Positions 36,085 through 44,011 of a DNA stretch of 64,000 nucleotides are shown here, piece by piece; positions within the stretch are counted from its first letter, which is position 1; each line of letters opens with the position of its first letter. Under the pieces are notes generated by a model. The model was not told the origin of the DNA, searched no databases, and saw only the letters and a program-made list of their open reading frames with translations. Source of the stretch: JAWKUK01 sp041398605 (GTDB taxonomy: Bacteria; Planctomycetota; UBA1135; GCA-002686595); assembly GCA_041398605.1 (NCBI GenBank), contig JAWKUK010000015.1, positions 124,001 to 188,000 of the forward strand. The letters are read 5' to 3'. The translations under genes were made by a program, and so were the position numbers.

Positions 36085-37001
36085 GCGGCGGCGGCGACCG
36101 CGCGGATCGCGGCGCCCGCGCGCGCGGGGTCATCGAAGCCACGGGTGAGGACAACGAGCACGTAGGGCGGCTCACCGTCCGGCAAGACGATCGCTGCGTC
36201 GTGCAGGATCCTGGTGATGGAGCCGGTCTTGTGCGCGACGCGCGTCCCTGGCGGGAGGCCCGCGGGGATCAGCTCGTTGAACTCTTGTCCCTCTAACACG
36301 GCGAGCATCTCCGTCGACTGCTCGGGGCTGACCGCGGCGCCCGAAACGATCGCCTCCAAGAGCACGGCGAGGTCGTTGGCCGTCGCAGTGTTGGAGAGGC
36401 CCGCAGCGTACGCCTTGTTGTCTTCGACGCCGCGCAAGACGCTCATGCGACGGGTGCCGAGGCCCTCGATCGTCCGCTGGATCTCACCCGCCCCAAGCCG
36501 CGCCACCAAGAGGTTCGTCGCGAGGTTGCTGGAGCGGACGATCATGCGCCGCGCCAGCTCCGCGAGCTCCAGTTGGGCGCCGACCAGCCCGTAGAGCTCC
36601 GGGTCAGAGTCGTCCTCGGGCGACAGCGCGTACGGCGAGCCGTCGACGATGCTGGCGAACTCGTTCCGGACGGTCATGCGGTCCGTGAGGTCGAGCTCCC
36701 CGCGATGCGCAGCGCGGTGCAGCGCGACGAGCACGGGCACCTTCATGGTGCTGGCCGCGTGCAGGACGTCGTCGCCGCGATGCGCGTACCAAACCCCCGT
36801 CGCGCGCGAGCGGAATGCGACGGTCACTTCACCGTCCGTGAAGCCCGCCAGCGCCGCCGCGACGGCGGGCGGCACCGGGCCCTCGCGCCACCCTTCGAGC
36901 TGAGCCGACTGCGCACCGCCGGCGCCGTCGACCGCGCGACATGCCGTGAGCAACAGAGCCATCACGATGGGCACAACATGGGCGAGGGTCAGCGGAGCCA
37001 T
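35982..37001 (-). CDS. Class A beta-lactamase-like serine hydrolase, lipoprotein
   Basis: 339 residues from ATG 37001. Lipobox LLLTAC at about residue 17-22 suggests a lipoprotein. Active-site elements of the class A/penicillin-binding fold are present: ASTMKVPVLVAL (Ser-x-x-Lys), SSNLATN (Ser-x-Asn), and HKTGS (Lys-Thr-Gly). Whether a deacylating Glu is present is unclear; DPELYGLVGAQLE is the likely omega-loop area. It may hydrolyse beta-lactams or act on cell-wall peptides. The real domain seems to finish near AAAAHGARRM; the last roughly 30 residues are Ser-rich and are encoded opposite the 3' end of the convergent gene, so the stop may have drifted. Confidence is good for the fold, low for antibiotic resistance. 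Confidence 0.85.
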   Translation of the reverse strand: MAPLTLAHVVPIVMALLLTACRAVDGAGGAQSAQLEGWREGPVPPAVAAALAGFTDGEVTVAFRSRATGVWYAHRGDDVLHAASTMKVPVLVALHRAAHRGELDLTDRMTVRNEFASIVDGSPYALSPEDDSDPELYGLVGAQLELAELARRMIVRSSNLATNLLVARLGAGEIQRTIEGLGTRRMSVLRGVEDNKAYAAGLSNTATANDLAVLLEAIVSGAAVSPEQSTEMLAVLEGQEFNELIPAGLPPGTRVAHKTGSITRILHDAAIVLPDGEPPYVLVVLTRGFDDPARAGAAIRAVAAAAHGARRMSSSHSRSVSSSSGSGMPNSASSTSTGG

Positions 37002-37242
37002 GGCCCCACGATAACGACTTGATCAATCCGAGACGCCGGGCCCCAGGCGAGACATCGAGCCCCCATTCGACCCCCAGGCGACGGCCAATTGGGGCACTCG
37101 GTCGCGGTGACCGTGGGGCCGGGTCCGGCCTAGGACACGGACGGCCATCGAACCTCGACAAGCGCCGCAGGCGCGCCCATCATCGGGCCGATCACAGGGC
37201 TACGCCGCCGCACAGGGCGGGAGCCTGCCAAGAGCGAAACAC

Positions 37243-38313
37243 ATGGCCCAACATCCGCCCGACGACCTCCGCAACGCAGTCCGAGCCTTTGCCATCGAGG
37301 GCTCGCTCGAACGGGCGGACCCCTTGCACCGGGGGCACATCCATGACACCTTCGTCTCGACCTGGGCGACGCCGTCCGGGCCGCGGCGGTTCCTGCACCA
37401 GCGCATGAACGACCAGGTGTTCAAGGACGTCGAAGGGCTGATGCACAACGTGGCGCGCATCACGCAGCACCTCTCGGAGACGGCGCCTTCGGCCGGCAGC
37501 GACCTCGTCGCGCTGGAGCTGGTCCCGACCCGCGAGGGCGCGCCCTATCTGCGCTGGCAGGACGGGCCGTGGCGGACCTACCACTACATCGCGAATACGA
37601 CCTCCTTCGATCGCCCGACCGACGCGGGCATGGCGCACGACGCGGCGCGCGCCTTCGGCGACTTCCTGGCGCGCCTCGAGTCGCTGCCTGCGACGGAGCT
37701 CCGCGAGACCATCCCGCGCTTCTTCAGCTCGCCCTACCGCCTCGAGCAGCTCGACGCGGCGCGCACCGCGGACGCCGCAGGGCGCGCCGGCAGCGTCGAA
37801 GCAGAACTGGCGTTCGTGGCAGAACGCCGCGCCTTCGTGCCGGTGATGGCCGAGGGTTTGGCGAACGGAAAGATCCCGGCCCGCATCGTGCACGGCGACA
37901 CGAAGCTGAACAATGTGCTCTTCGACGATGCGACGCACCGGCCGCGCTGCATCGTGGACCTGGACACGTGCATGCCTGGGTACGCGCTGTACGATTTTGG
38001 CGACCTCGCGCGGTTCACCGCGGCGACGGCGGCCGAGGACGAACAGGACCTCTCTAAGGTCAGCGTCGATCTCGAGCTCTACGGCGCCCTCTCGGAGGGC
38101 TACCTGACGGGCGCGGGCGCGGCGCTCACGCCCTACGAGCGTGACCTCATGCCGGCCGCTGCGCGCCTCGTGACGTTGACGATCGGGATGCGCTTCCTCG
38201 CGGACTACCTGAACGGCGACGTGTACTTCAAGACCGACTACGACGATCACAACCTCGTGCGCGCGCGCGTCCAGTTCGCGCTCGTGCGCGAGATGGAGCG
38301 GCGCCTGCCCTAA
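37243..38313 (+). CDS. APH-family kinase, N-acetylhexosamine 1-kinase (NahK)-like
   Basis: 356 residues from ATG 37243. Aminoglycoside-phosphotransferase fold: catalytic loop IVHGDTKLNNVLFDD and the metal-binding CIVDLDTCMPGYALYDFGD. The DLDT-x-MPG version of the DFG-like motif and the HxDTKxNN loop are features of NahK (phosphorylation of GlcNAc/GalNAc at C1) rather than of antibiotic-modifying APHs. The inferred role is anomeric phosphorylation of an amino sugar for salvage; no epimerase or nucleotidyltransferase partner is adjacent. The following gene is a PhyH dioxygenase on the same strand, but a hairpin separates them. No Shine-Dalgarno is evident. Confidence 0.85.
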   Translation: MAQHPPDDLRNAVRAFAIEGSLERADPLHRGHIHDTFVSTWATPSGPRRFLHQRMNDQVFKDVEGLMHNVARITQHLSETAPSAGSDLVALELVPTREGAPYLRWQDGPWRTYHYIANTTSFDRPTDAGMAHDAARAFGDFLARLESLPATELRETIPRFFSSPYRLEQLDAARTADAAGRAGSVEAELAFVAERRAFVPVMAEGLANGKIPARIVHGDTKLNNVLFDDATHRPRCIVDLDTCMPGYALYDFGDLARFTAATAAEDEQDLSKVSVDLELYGALSEGYLTGAGAALTPYERDLMPAAARLVTLTIGMRFLADYLNGDVYFKTDYDDHNLVRARVQFALVREMERRLP

Positions 38314-38329
38314 CTCCTGGGCGCCTTCA

Positions 38330-38356
38330 CCGCGCGTGAGCCACCATCACGCGCGG
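38330..38356. terminator. Terminator-like hairpin after the NahK-like gene
   Basis: CCGCGCGTGA (38330-38339) and TCACGCGCGG (38347-38356) form a perfect 10-bp stem with a 7-nt loop, seventeen bases after the stop. No T-run. Confidence 0.65.
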
Positions 38357-38387
38357 GCCTAGACAGCACTACCTCTCCTGACATCCC

Positions 38388-39140
38388 ATGCAGACCGTGA
38401 ACCAATTGTCCGAGGCCCAGAAGCAGAAGTTCGCCGAAGATGGCTACATCGTCTTCGACCTGGGCCTCCCCATGGACGTCATCGACGGGGCGCTGAAGGA
38501 CCTCGACGGTAAGTACCCGCCGAGCCCCGTGCCCAAGCACGAGGGTCCGCCCTACCCGACGCGCTTCCAGGACGCCTGGAAGACAAGCCGCAACGTCCAC
38601 CGGATCGCGGTAGCGCCGCGCGTGCTCGACGCCTTGCGCGAGCTGTACAACCGCGAGCCGATGCCGTTCCAGACGCTGAACTTCCCGGTCGGGACGCAGC
38701 AGTTCCCTCACTCCGACACGATCCACTTCAACTCAGGCCCGTCGAACATGATGGCGGGTGTATGGGTCGCGCTCGAAGACATCGACATGGACAACGGTCC
38801 GCTCGTGTACTACCCGGGCAGCCACAAGCTGCCGGAGTACACGATGGCGCACGTCGGCGTCCCTGCAGTCGCCTCGAACTATCCGAAGTACGAGGAGTTC
38901 ATGCAGAAGGTGATCCGCGACTTCGACCTGAAGCCGGACTATGGGACGATCAAGAAGGGCCAAGCGTTGATCTGGGCCGCCAACCTGATCCACGGCGGCG
39001 CGCTGATGCGCGACCCGCTTCGCACGCGCCACAGCCAAGTGACGCACTTCTATTTTGAGGGCTGCCGCTACTTCACTCCGCTCGACTCCGAGGGTACGAA
39101 CGTGCTGTGGCGCCACCCGGAGTGGATCCCGAAGCAGTGA
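38388..39140 (+). CDS. Phytanoyl-CoA dioxygenase (PhyH) family protein
   Basis: 250 residues from ATG 38388. Fe(II)/2-oxoglutarate dioxygenase of the PhyH type: the HxD pair in FPHSDTIHF (His and Asp ligands) and the distal His likely in LIHGGALMRD, followed by an Arg-containing THFYF stretch for 2-oxoglutarate. Also typical are VWVALEDIDMDNGPL and YYPGSHKLP. No signal peptide, so cytosolic. PhyH proteins hydroxylate lipids, small metabolites or osmolytes; substrate cannot be inferred. Transcribed in the same direction as the NahK-like gene, with a hairpin between. Confidence 0.92.
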   Translation: MQTVNQLSEAQKQKFAEDGYIVFDLGLPMDVIDGALKDLDGKYPPSPVPKHEGPPYPTRFQDAWKTSRNVHRIAVAPRVLDALRELYNREPMPFQTLNFPVGTQQFPHSDTIHFNSGPSNMMAGVWVALEDIDMDNGPLVYYPGSHKLPEYTMAHVGVPAVASNYPKYEEFMQKVIRDFDLKPDYGTIKKGQALIWAANLIHGGALMRDPLRTRHSQVTHFYFEGCRYFTPLDSEGTNVLWRHPEWIPKQ

Positions 39141-39967
39141 CCTCGAGAGGGGGCGTCGATCGAGAGCGCGGCCCCGCCTGCAGGAAAGAGCATTCCATGC
39201 AACGAACTCCGGACCTGTGCTCCAGCCTGTTACGCCGCAGTCTGATTGGGGCCTGAGAGGTCATCCCGCAGCACACTGCTCCAGGGTCAACGGCCCGGAG
39301 CGGTGGCCGAGCCCCTGGGCCAACGTGCGGAGTGCGCGCGCTGGGGTCGTGGCGGTGGCCTGCGCCATCGCATGACGGTCGCAGGCTCGGCACAGGAGGT
39401 CCTCAGCGAGGACGCCGTGCTCGCGATCCGGTAAGCGACGGGCGGCGTGCTGCGCAAGGGCAACGTGCGGGCGGTGACGTGGCCGTTGACGTGACTCCCA
39501 AGTGAGCCGGTCACCCTGGGCCAATAGGATGCGATCGGCGTGGATCAGCGTGCCGCGCAACAAGCCACGAGAGGCGCACTACCTCAGGTGGCGGCGCGCA
39601 TTCACGCCGCGTTGCGTGACGGCGGGGCGCTGCGCTGCGAGGGCAATGATTCCGCCGACGGAGGGACGTCGCGGGTGATGGGGCCAAGGCACGGATCTCC
39701 TCTGAAGTGACCGAGAATCGCATGCGGACGTTCGGTCGGGTCCCAAGTCCCGCTCCGAATCACATCAGCTTGCCTCGTCCAGATACGTGAGCTGATGGAC
39801 CGAGCTCGACGACGCACCGTCTGGCTGCAATGAAGTGACGTTCCCCCGCACTTCCACGACAGCCACTCACACCAGCCCCGCGTCGATCGAAGCGGCCGCT
39901 CACCTGCCCGAGCGTTGCGTATCTGGAACTGGTCAGGTGCCCCCACCTCACCGAACGGAGATAAACC
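39141..39967. other. 827-bp region without a supportable gene
   Basis: Frames on both strands are short and interrupted. A minus-strand stretch around 39261-39563 is open (100 residues, with a CRAC and several His) but matches no family I know. The lower-quality codon pattern compared with neighbours suggests decayed sequence, perhaps an old mobile element or gene remnant. The last bases hold a good Shine-Dalgarno for the gene at 39968. Confidence 0.4.
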
Positions 39968-40705
39968 ATGCCGAAGAGCTTCCTCATCCTGAGCGTCGTG
40001 CTGCTTTCGACGACGCCCGCCGCCAAATCCGAGCAACAGCGCTCTTTCCCCATCGATGCGGACGCGGTCTCGAGCGCGCATCCCGTCGTCACGAACGCGG
40101 ACCTCGACGACACCTTGCAACGCATCTGCGACGCTGACCTGGGCAGCGTCGAGGCCTACGAGGAGCTCCTGATCCTGCAGTCGCAAGTGGCGCAGTGGGT
40201 CGCCGACCAGGCCGAGCTGGCCCCAGACCCGACGACGGTCGGATCCAACCTTCAGAGCGCCATCGAAGCGGTCATTGCGAGCGCCCGCGCCGGATTCATG
40301 ACGCACTTTGAAGCGGCCTTCCTCCGCGAGCAGGTGATCGAAGCGCGCCTCGACGTGTTGCTCGAACAGTTGGTGCAACGCGCGCGCTCCTCGGGCCTCG
40401 ATGCGGACGTCTTCTCGAGCATCGTCGCGCAGCTAGAGACGCGCGCGAGAGCGGCGATCGGCTACCCGGACCCCGAGGCAGCCCGTGCGCGACTGCAAGC
40501 GATCGTGCGGCAGATGCAGAGCGCCCAGCAGCTCCGTGCGGCCGACGTCGACGCGCTCCGACTGGAGCTCTTGCGGAACCGCATGTCGAGCTACTTCGAG
40601 TTCCTGGGCCGGCGCGCCCGATCGCTGGGCGTGTCCCGCGAGGAAGCGATGCCGGTCATCCAGATGGCGTACGAGCGCGCACACCTGAGCGCTCGCTCCC
40701 TCTAG
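39968..40705 (+). CDS. Secreted alpha-helical protein, unknown function
   Basis: 245 residues from ATG 39968, with a clear Shine-Dalgarno (GGAG seven bases upstream), unusual in this window. Signal peptide SFLILSVVLLSTTPAAKS. The mature part is strongly helical, rich in Glu, Arg, Ala and Leu, with coiled-coil-like stretches (ARARLQAIVRQMQSAQQLRA). No Cys and no recognised domain. A strong hairpin follows the stop. The solitary, well-signalled gene with its own terminator suggests an independently expressed periplasmic or exported protein. Confidence 0.75.
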   Translation: MPKSFLILSVVLLSTTPAAKSEQQRSFPIDADAVSSAHPVVTNADLDDTLQRICDADLGSVEAYEELLILQSQVAQWVADQAELAPDPTTVGSNLQSAIEAVIASARAGFMTHFEAAFLREQVIEARLDVLLEQLVQRARSSGLDADVFSSIVAQLETRARAAIGYPDPEAARARLQAIVRQMQSAQQLRAADVDALRLELLRNRMSSYFEFLGRRARSLGVSREEAMPVIQMAYERAHLSARSL

Positions 40706-41024
40706 AGCGCCAGGGAGGGTCCGTTCGCTCGAACGGCGCCACCAAACAGGCCCCGCTCGGCACGTGTGCCGGCGGGGCCCGCTCGATGAGTGAGGACACG
40801 GCCCGGTCCAGTCGGAGCTCCAGATGGGCGGTGTGTCAGCCGTGCAGTTCGGGACCAGCACGCGCTGCACCGTGCACGTGCCCGTGCCCGTGAGGCGCTC
40901 GACGCCCGCATTCACACCTCTCACGGTGGCGCGACCACCTCTGGGCTCCACTTCGTCACGCCCTGACCGTCTGGAGGTCCGTCGCAGGGGGTCCTCGCGA
41001 ACCGGGCGGCAGCGGCCGCGGCCG
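40706..41024. other. 319-bp intergenic region between convergent genes
   Basis: Holds the hairpin at 40749-40779. Read on the minus strand, about 40790-40930 encodes a Cys/Thr-rich stretch (NAGVERLTGTGTCTVQRV, then VPNCTADTPPIWSSDWTGPC) that looks like the end of a secreted protein. It lacks a proper start and overlaps the CrtI-like gene if extended, so it is noted as a possible remnant only. Confidence 0.35.
40749..40779. terminator. Strong terminator-like hairpin
   Basis: The arm at 40749-40763 (GGCCCCGCTCGGCAC) pairs with 40766-40779 (GTGCCGGCGGGGCC): 14 base pairs, one bulged T, and a 2-nt loop, 44 bases after the stop of the secreted helical protein gene. It may serve both convergent genes. 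Confidence 0.75.
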
Positions 41025-42593
41025 TTAGGCCCTGGAGCCTCCTCGCATGGCGCCGAGCGCACACGCCAGCGTGCTCTGGCCCGGGAAGACCGAATCGCCC
41101 ACAAGAGTCAGGCCGTGCGCCCCAGTACGGGCAAAGAGCTCGCGATAGAGCGCAACGCCCGCGCGGCGCGGCACGCCGCCGACCCAGCCTCCCAGAGGGC
41201 CTTTCAGAGGGCCTCCCGTGTGGCCTCCGACCCAGCCGCCGGTCGCGGCGCCGATCGCGGCGGCGGCCGTGCCCTGCGGAGCCTCATCGCCGCGACCGAC
41301 CCAGCGCGCGTACGTGCGCGGTGACGCGGTCAGCTCGCGCACGCATTGCGTCCACTCCGGCGCGCGGCGCGCGATCGTCTCGCGCATGCGCGCGTGCACC
41401 GCGTCGACCGCACGGCGCTGCCCGTCCTCATCGAGGGCCCGCAAGGCGTTCAGGTCGACGTGCGTCGAAGCGGTGGCGCGGCGCAGCGCAGGGTCGCGCA
41501 CGCCCTCACCTGCCGCGCCGATCGATAGGAACACGTGGTTGCCAGCGACAAACGGCTGCGCGACGTCATCGACGAGCTCGAGGTGCAGCGGCCCCGGTGG
41601 CGCGTCCAGGGGCGGCGCGAGCACGCGGAACAACGCCGCGGCGCCCCAGCCCGTCCGCACGCGGGCCGCTGCGCGCTCGAAGGGCGCGACGTCGACGCCG
41701 CGCACGATGCGCTGCGCGACCTGCGGCAGCACGTTCAAGAACACCGCGCGCGCGCGGTGTGTCATGCCGCGCGCCGTTACGCGCCACTCCCCGCCGTGGC
41801 GCTCCACCGATGACACGGCGCTGCGCATCTGAAGGCGACCGCCAGCGCGCTCGAACGCCCGCCCGAGCTCGCTCGCGAGCACCCCTATTCCCCCGCGGAC
41901 ATGGGCGGCGCCACGGTGGTGATAGTCCAACGCCGCGAACGCAAAGAGCGCGTCGGCCTCCCGCGCCGAGCACTGGACGGTGATCTGACACTGCGCGTCG
42001 AGCCAGTGCACCAGGGGCGCAAATCGCGTCAGCCCGTGCCGCGCCAACACCGACCAAAGCGTGCGGCCGAGCAGCGGCAACAGCTTCACATAACGCGGCG
42101 AGCGCGCGACGTGTCGCAGCGCGCTCTGGAGCGTCAGCGGCGGCAAGAGGCTCGGCTCGTCGAAGAGCGCCCAGAGGCGCTCCGCGACCGCCGCCTGCAG
42201 CGCAAAAAAGCGCTGAAGCGCCGCGACAGGCGCGCCAGGGAGCGCGGTGAGTCCGGCGACGAACTGCGCCCGGTCGCGGTGCGCGCTGACCCGGACCGCC
42301 GCGCCCGCGCGGAGCTCGACCGGGCGCTCGAGCCGCTCGAACGGTACGTCGAGGCCGTACCGCGCGATCCAGCGGCCAAAGAGCTCGCCTTCGCCGAGCC
42401 CAGCAAAGAGGGTCGCGCCGCCCTCGAAGTGATCGCCCTCGTGCTCGAACGTGCACGCGCAACCGCCGAGGTACCCGACACGCTCCAGCAAGAGCACGCT
42501 GCGCCCGGCCTCGACGAGCCGCAGCGCGGCGCCGAGGCCGCCGAAGCCGCCGCCGACGACGATCGCGTCCCAGCTGCGCTCGGCAGCGCTCAT
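41025..42593 (-). CDS. FAD-dependent phytoene desaturase/CrtI-like oxidoreductase
   Basis: 522 residues from ATG 42593. N-terminal dinucleotide-binding motif AIVVGGGFGGLGAALRL with ERVGYLGGCACTFEHEG, then a mostly helical body. The C-terminal FAD loop is LTLVGDSVFPGQSTLACALG. This matches the CrtI/CrtN/CrtISO group (carotenoid desaturases and isomerases, or related FAD oxidoreductases). There is an insertion of small-residue repeats before the C-terminus (GGWVGGHTGGPLKGPLGGWV). No other carotenoid gene is in the window, so carotenoid substrate is inference. It is divergent from the peroxiredoxin-like selenoprotein gene with only 91 bases between starts, hinting at a shared redox-responsive control region. 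Confidence 0.88.
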   Translation of the reverse strand: MSAAERSWDAIVVGGGFGGLGAALRLVEAGRSVLLLERVGYLGGCACTFEHEGDHFEGGATLFAGLGEGELFGRWIARYGLDVPFERLERPVELRAGAAVRVSAHRDRAQFVAGLTALPGAPVAALQRFFALQAAVAERLWALFDEPSLLPPLTLQSALRHVARSPRYVKLLPLLGRTLWSVLARHGLTRFAPLVHWLDAQCQITVQCSAREADALFAFAALDYHHRGAAHVRGGIGVLASELGRAFERAGGRLQMRSAVSSVERHGGEWRVTARGMTHRARAVFLNVLPQVAQRIVRGVDVAPFERAAARVRTGWGAAALFRVLAPPLDAPPGPLHLELVDDVAQPFVAGNHVFLSIGAAGEGVRDPALRRATASTHVDLNALRALDEDGQRRAVDAVHARMRETIARRAPEWTQCVRELTASPRTYARWVGRGDEAPQGTAAAAIGAATGGWVGGHTGGPLKGPLGGWVGGVPRRAGVALYRELFARTGAHGLTLVGDSVFPGQSTLACALGAMRGGSRA

Positions 42594-42684
42594 GGGTTGG
42601 CTCCAGGTGCCAGGCGAAATCTCTCCATCGGAGTAGCATTCGTAGCCTCCACGACCTGGGACGCGACGAAAGACCGAGCACACA

Positions 42685-43254
42685 ATGGAGACGACTCCGA
42701 GACCAAGGGCGGCCCCCACGCTCGACGACGCGGCGCTGGCGCTCCCGGTCCGCGGGCGAAACCTGGCCGGCGCGACGCTCGGCGCGTTGTGCGCCGCGGA
42801 CGACGAGCGCCCGCAGCTGCTCGTCTTCCTGCGCCACTTCGGGTGACTGTTCTGCCGCGAGCAGATCGCGCTCTTGCGCCGTGCGCGCGAGGGAGACCCG
42901 ACCTTCCCCAATGTGGTGCTCGTACACCCGGCGACGCCAGGCGAAGCCGACACGTTCTTCGGCGAGCGCTGGCCAGAGGTCCCGGCGATCGCCGACCCCG
43001 AGCACACGCTCTACCACGCGTTTGGCCTCGGGCGCGGGACCTTGTGGCAGCTGCTCGGGCCCAAAGTCTGGGGCGCCGGCCTGCGCGCCCTCAGCGCCGG
43101 CAACAGCGTCGGCGTCCCGAAGGGCGACCCCGCGATCATGTCCGGCGCGTTCCTGATCGTCGGCCGACGCATCACGTGGCGGCATGTCTCGGAGCACTCC
43201 GGGGACATCGTCAGCGCGGACATGGTCCCCCGCCCGAGCGGAGGCGCGGCGTGA
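42685..43254 (+). CDS. Peroxiredoxin-like (AhpC/TSA_2, SelL-related) selenoprotein, U-x-x-C motif, TGA readthrough
   Basis: 189 residues from ATG 42685 if the in-frame TGA at 42844-42846 is selenocysteine 54. The flanks read LLVFLRHFG-U-LFCREQIALLR; Prx-like2/AhpC-TSA_2 proteins have C-x-x-C (RHFGCxFCRE) at this spot, and the eukaryotic SelL family has U-x-x-U. The frame is intact before and after (FPNVVLVHPATPGEADTFF, YHAFGLGRGTLWQLLGP), which rules out random decay. A shorter start after the TGA would remove the active site. Possible SECIS hairpins lie downstream: GCGC-UCUU-GCGC about 21 bases after the UGA, or a longer stem ending about 34 bases after it. Probably a cytosolic thiol/selenol oxidoreductase. 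The next gene overlaps its stop as GTGA. Confidence 0.87.
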
Positions 43255-43985
43255 GCCGCGGGCCCCTCTTCCTCGGCGGGCTCGGGCACGCGCTGTGCCG
43301 CCTGTCCCCCGCGCGCGCCGCGGCACGCGAGTTCGGCTTCGACGTCAAGGAGGTGCTCTACCCCGGCTTCGAGGGGCGCGCGCCGACGCCCGACATGGAG
43401 GCCTTCCTCGACTCGGTCGAGCTGCAGGTGGACATCTACCGCCTGAGCCACAAGCGGCGCTTGATGTACGCGACCGGCTTCGGCGCGCTCATCGCTCTGG
43501 CCTTGCGCGCGCGCGGGCGCTTCGTGGAGCTGCCGCTCGTGTTCCAGGGCGCGGTGCCATGGCGCACGGCGCGCGCGCTCGCCGGCCGCCGCGACACGGC
43601 GGCGGCGCTGCGCGCGCACCTCCGCCAACCGGACTACCAGCGCCGCTACACGGAGCGCCACTTTCAACGCACGCTGGAGGAGTCCGAGGCGCGCGCGTTC
43701 TTCTCGGGCTTCTCGACGTGCGACCTGCACGAGACCCTGTTCGAGTGGATCACCCCCGGGTGGCTCGCCGACCTCGAGGGTCGCCTGGCGGCCCGACCGC
43801 GCGCCCTCACCGGCGTCACGGTCTGGCTCGGCGGCCGCGACACGCTGGTGGACCCTGGCGAGCTCGACGCCGCGGAGGCAGCGCTCGGGACGCGTTGGCC
43901 GCGGGTCACCCTGGAGGACTGGGGGCACTTCCCCTACCTCGACGACCCGCTCGGCTGGATCGAGGCGATCGACCGCGCGATGTAG
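43251..43985 (+). CDS. Alpha/beta-hydrolase-fold protein lacking the nucleophile
   Basis: 244 residues from GTG 43251, overlapping the selenoprotein stop (GTGA), so translation is coupled. Pattern of an alpha/beta-hydrolase: FLGGLGHAL oxyanion-like start, VKEVLYPGFEG, the elbow YATGFGALIALAL, WLGGRDTLVDP with the acid Asp, and DWGHFPYLDDP with the His. At the elbow the consensus G-x-S-x-G serine position is Gly, so normal esterase chemistry is unlikely. It may be a binding protein or use another mechanism. The coupling to the peroxiredoxin-like protein suggests a joint role in handling an oxidised small molecule or lipid (inference). Confidence 0.78.
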   Translation: MSRGPLFLGGLGHALCRLSPARAAAREFGFDVKEVLYPGFEGRAPTPDMEAFLDSVELQVDIYRLSHKRRLMYATGFGALIALALRARGRFVELPLVFQGAVPWRTARALAGRRDTAAALRAHLRQPDYQRRYTERHFQRTLEESEARAFFSGFSTCDLHETLFEWITPGWLADLEGRLAARPRALTGVTVWLGGRDTLVDPGELDAAEAALGTRWPRVTLEDWGHFPYLDDPLGWIEAIDRAM

Positions 43986-43999
43986 CCGTTCCCGGCGAG

Positions 44000-44005
44000 T
44001 ATCCT
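44000..44005 (+). promoter_or_regulatory. Putative -10 element (TATCCT) of a leaderless transcript
   Basis: TATCCT ends six bases before ATG 44012, identical in sequence and spacing to the element before 11074. There is no Shine-Dalgarno and no visible -35. Confidence 0.45.
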
Positions 44006-44011
44006 CGGCGC

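Noticed and set aside
35982..37001. Antibiotic-resistance beta-lactamase
   Set aside because: The SxxK, SxN and KTG motifs are shared with cell-wall serine hydrolases, and the deacylating Glu is not clear, so only the fold is claimed.
37243..38313. Aminoglycoside phosphotransferase resistance gene
   Set aside because: The HGDTKLNN and DLDTCMPG motifs fit NahK-like sugar kinases better.
40433..41104. Minus-strand frame with a Cys/Thr-rich stretch
   Set aside because: It overlaps two better genes and has no start near the attractive segment; kept only as a note in the intergenic entry.
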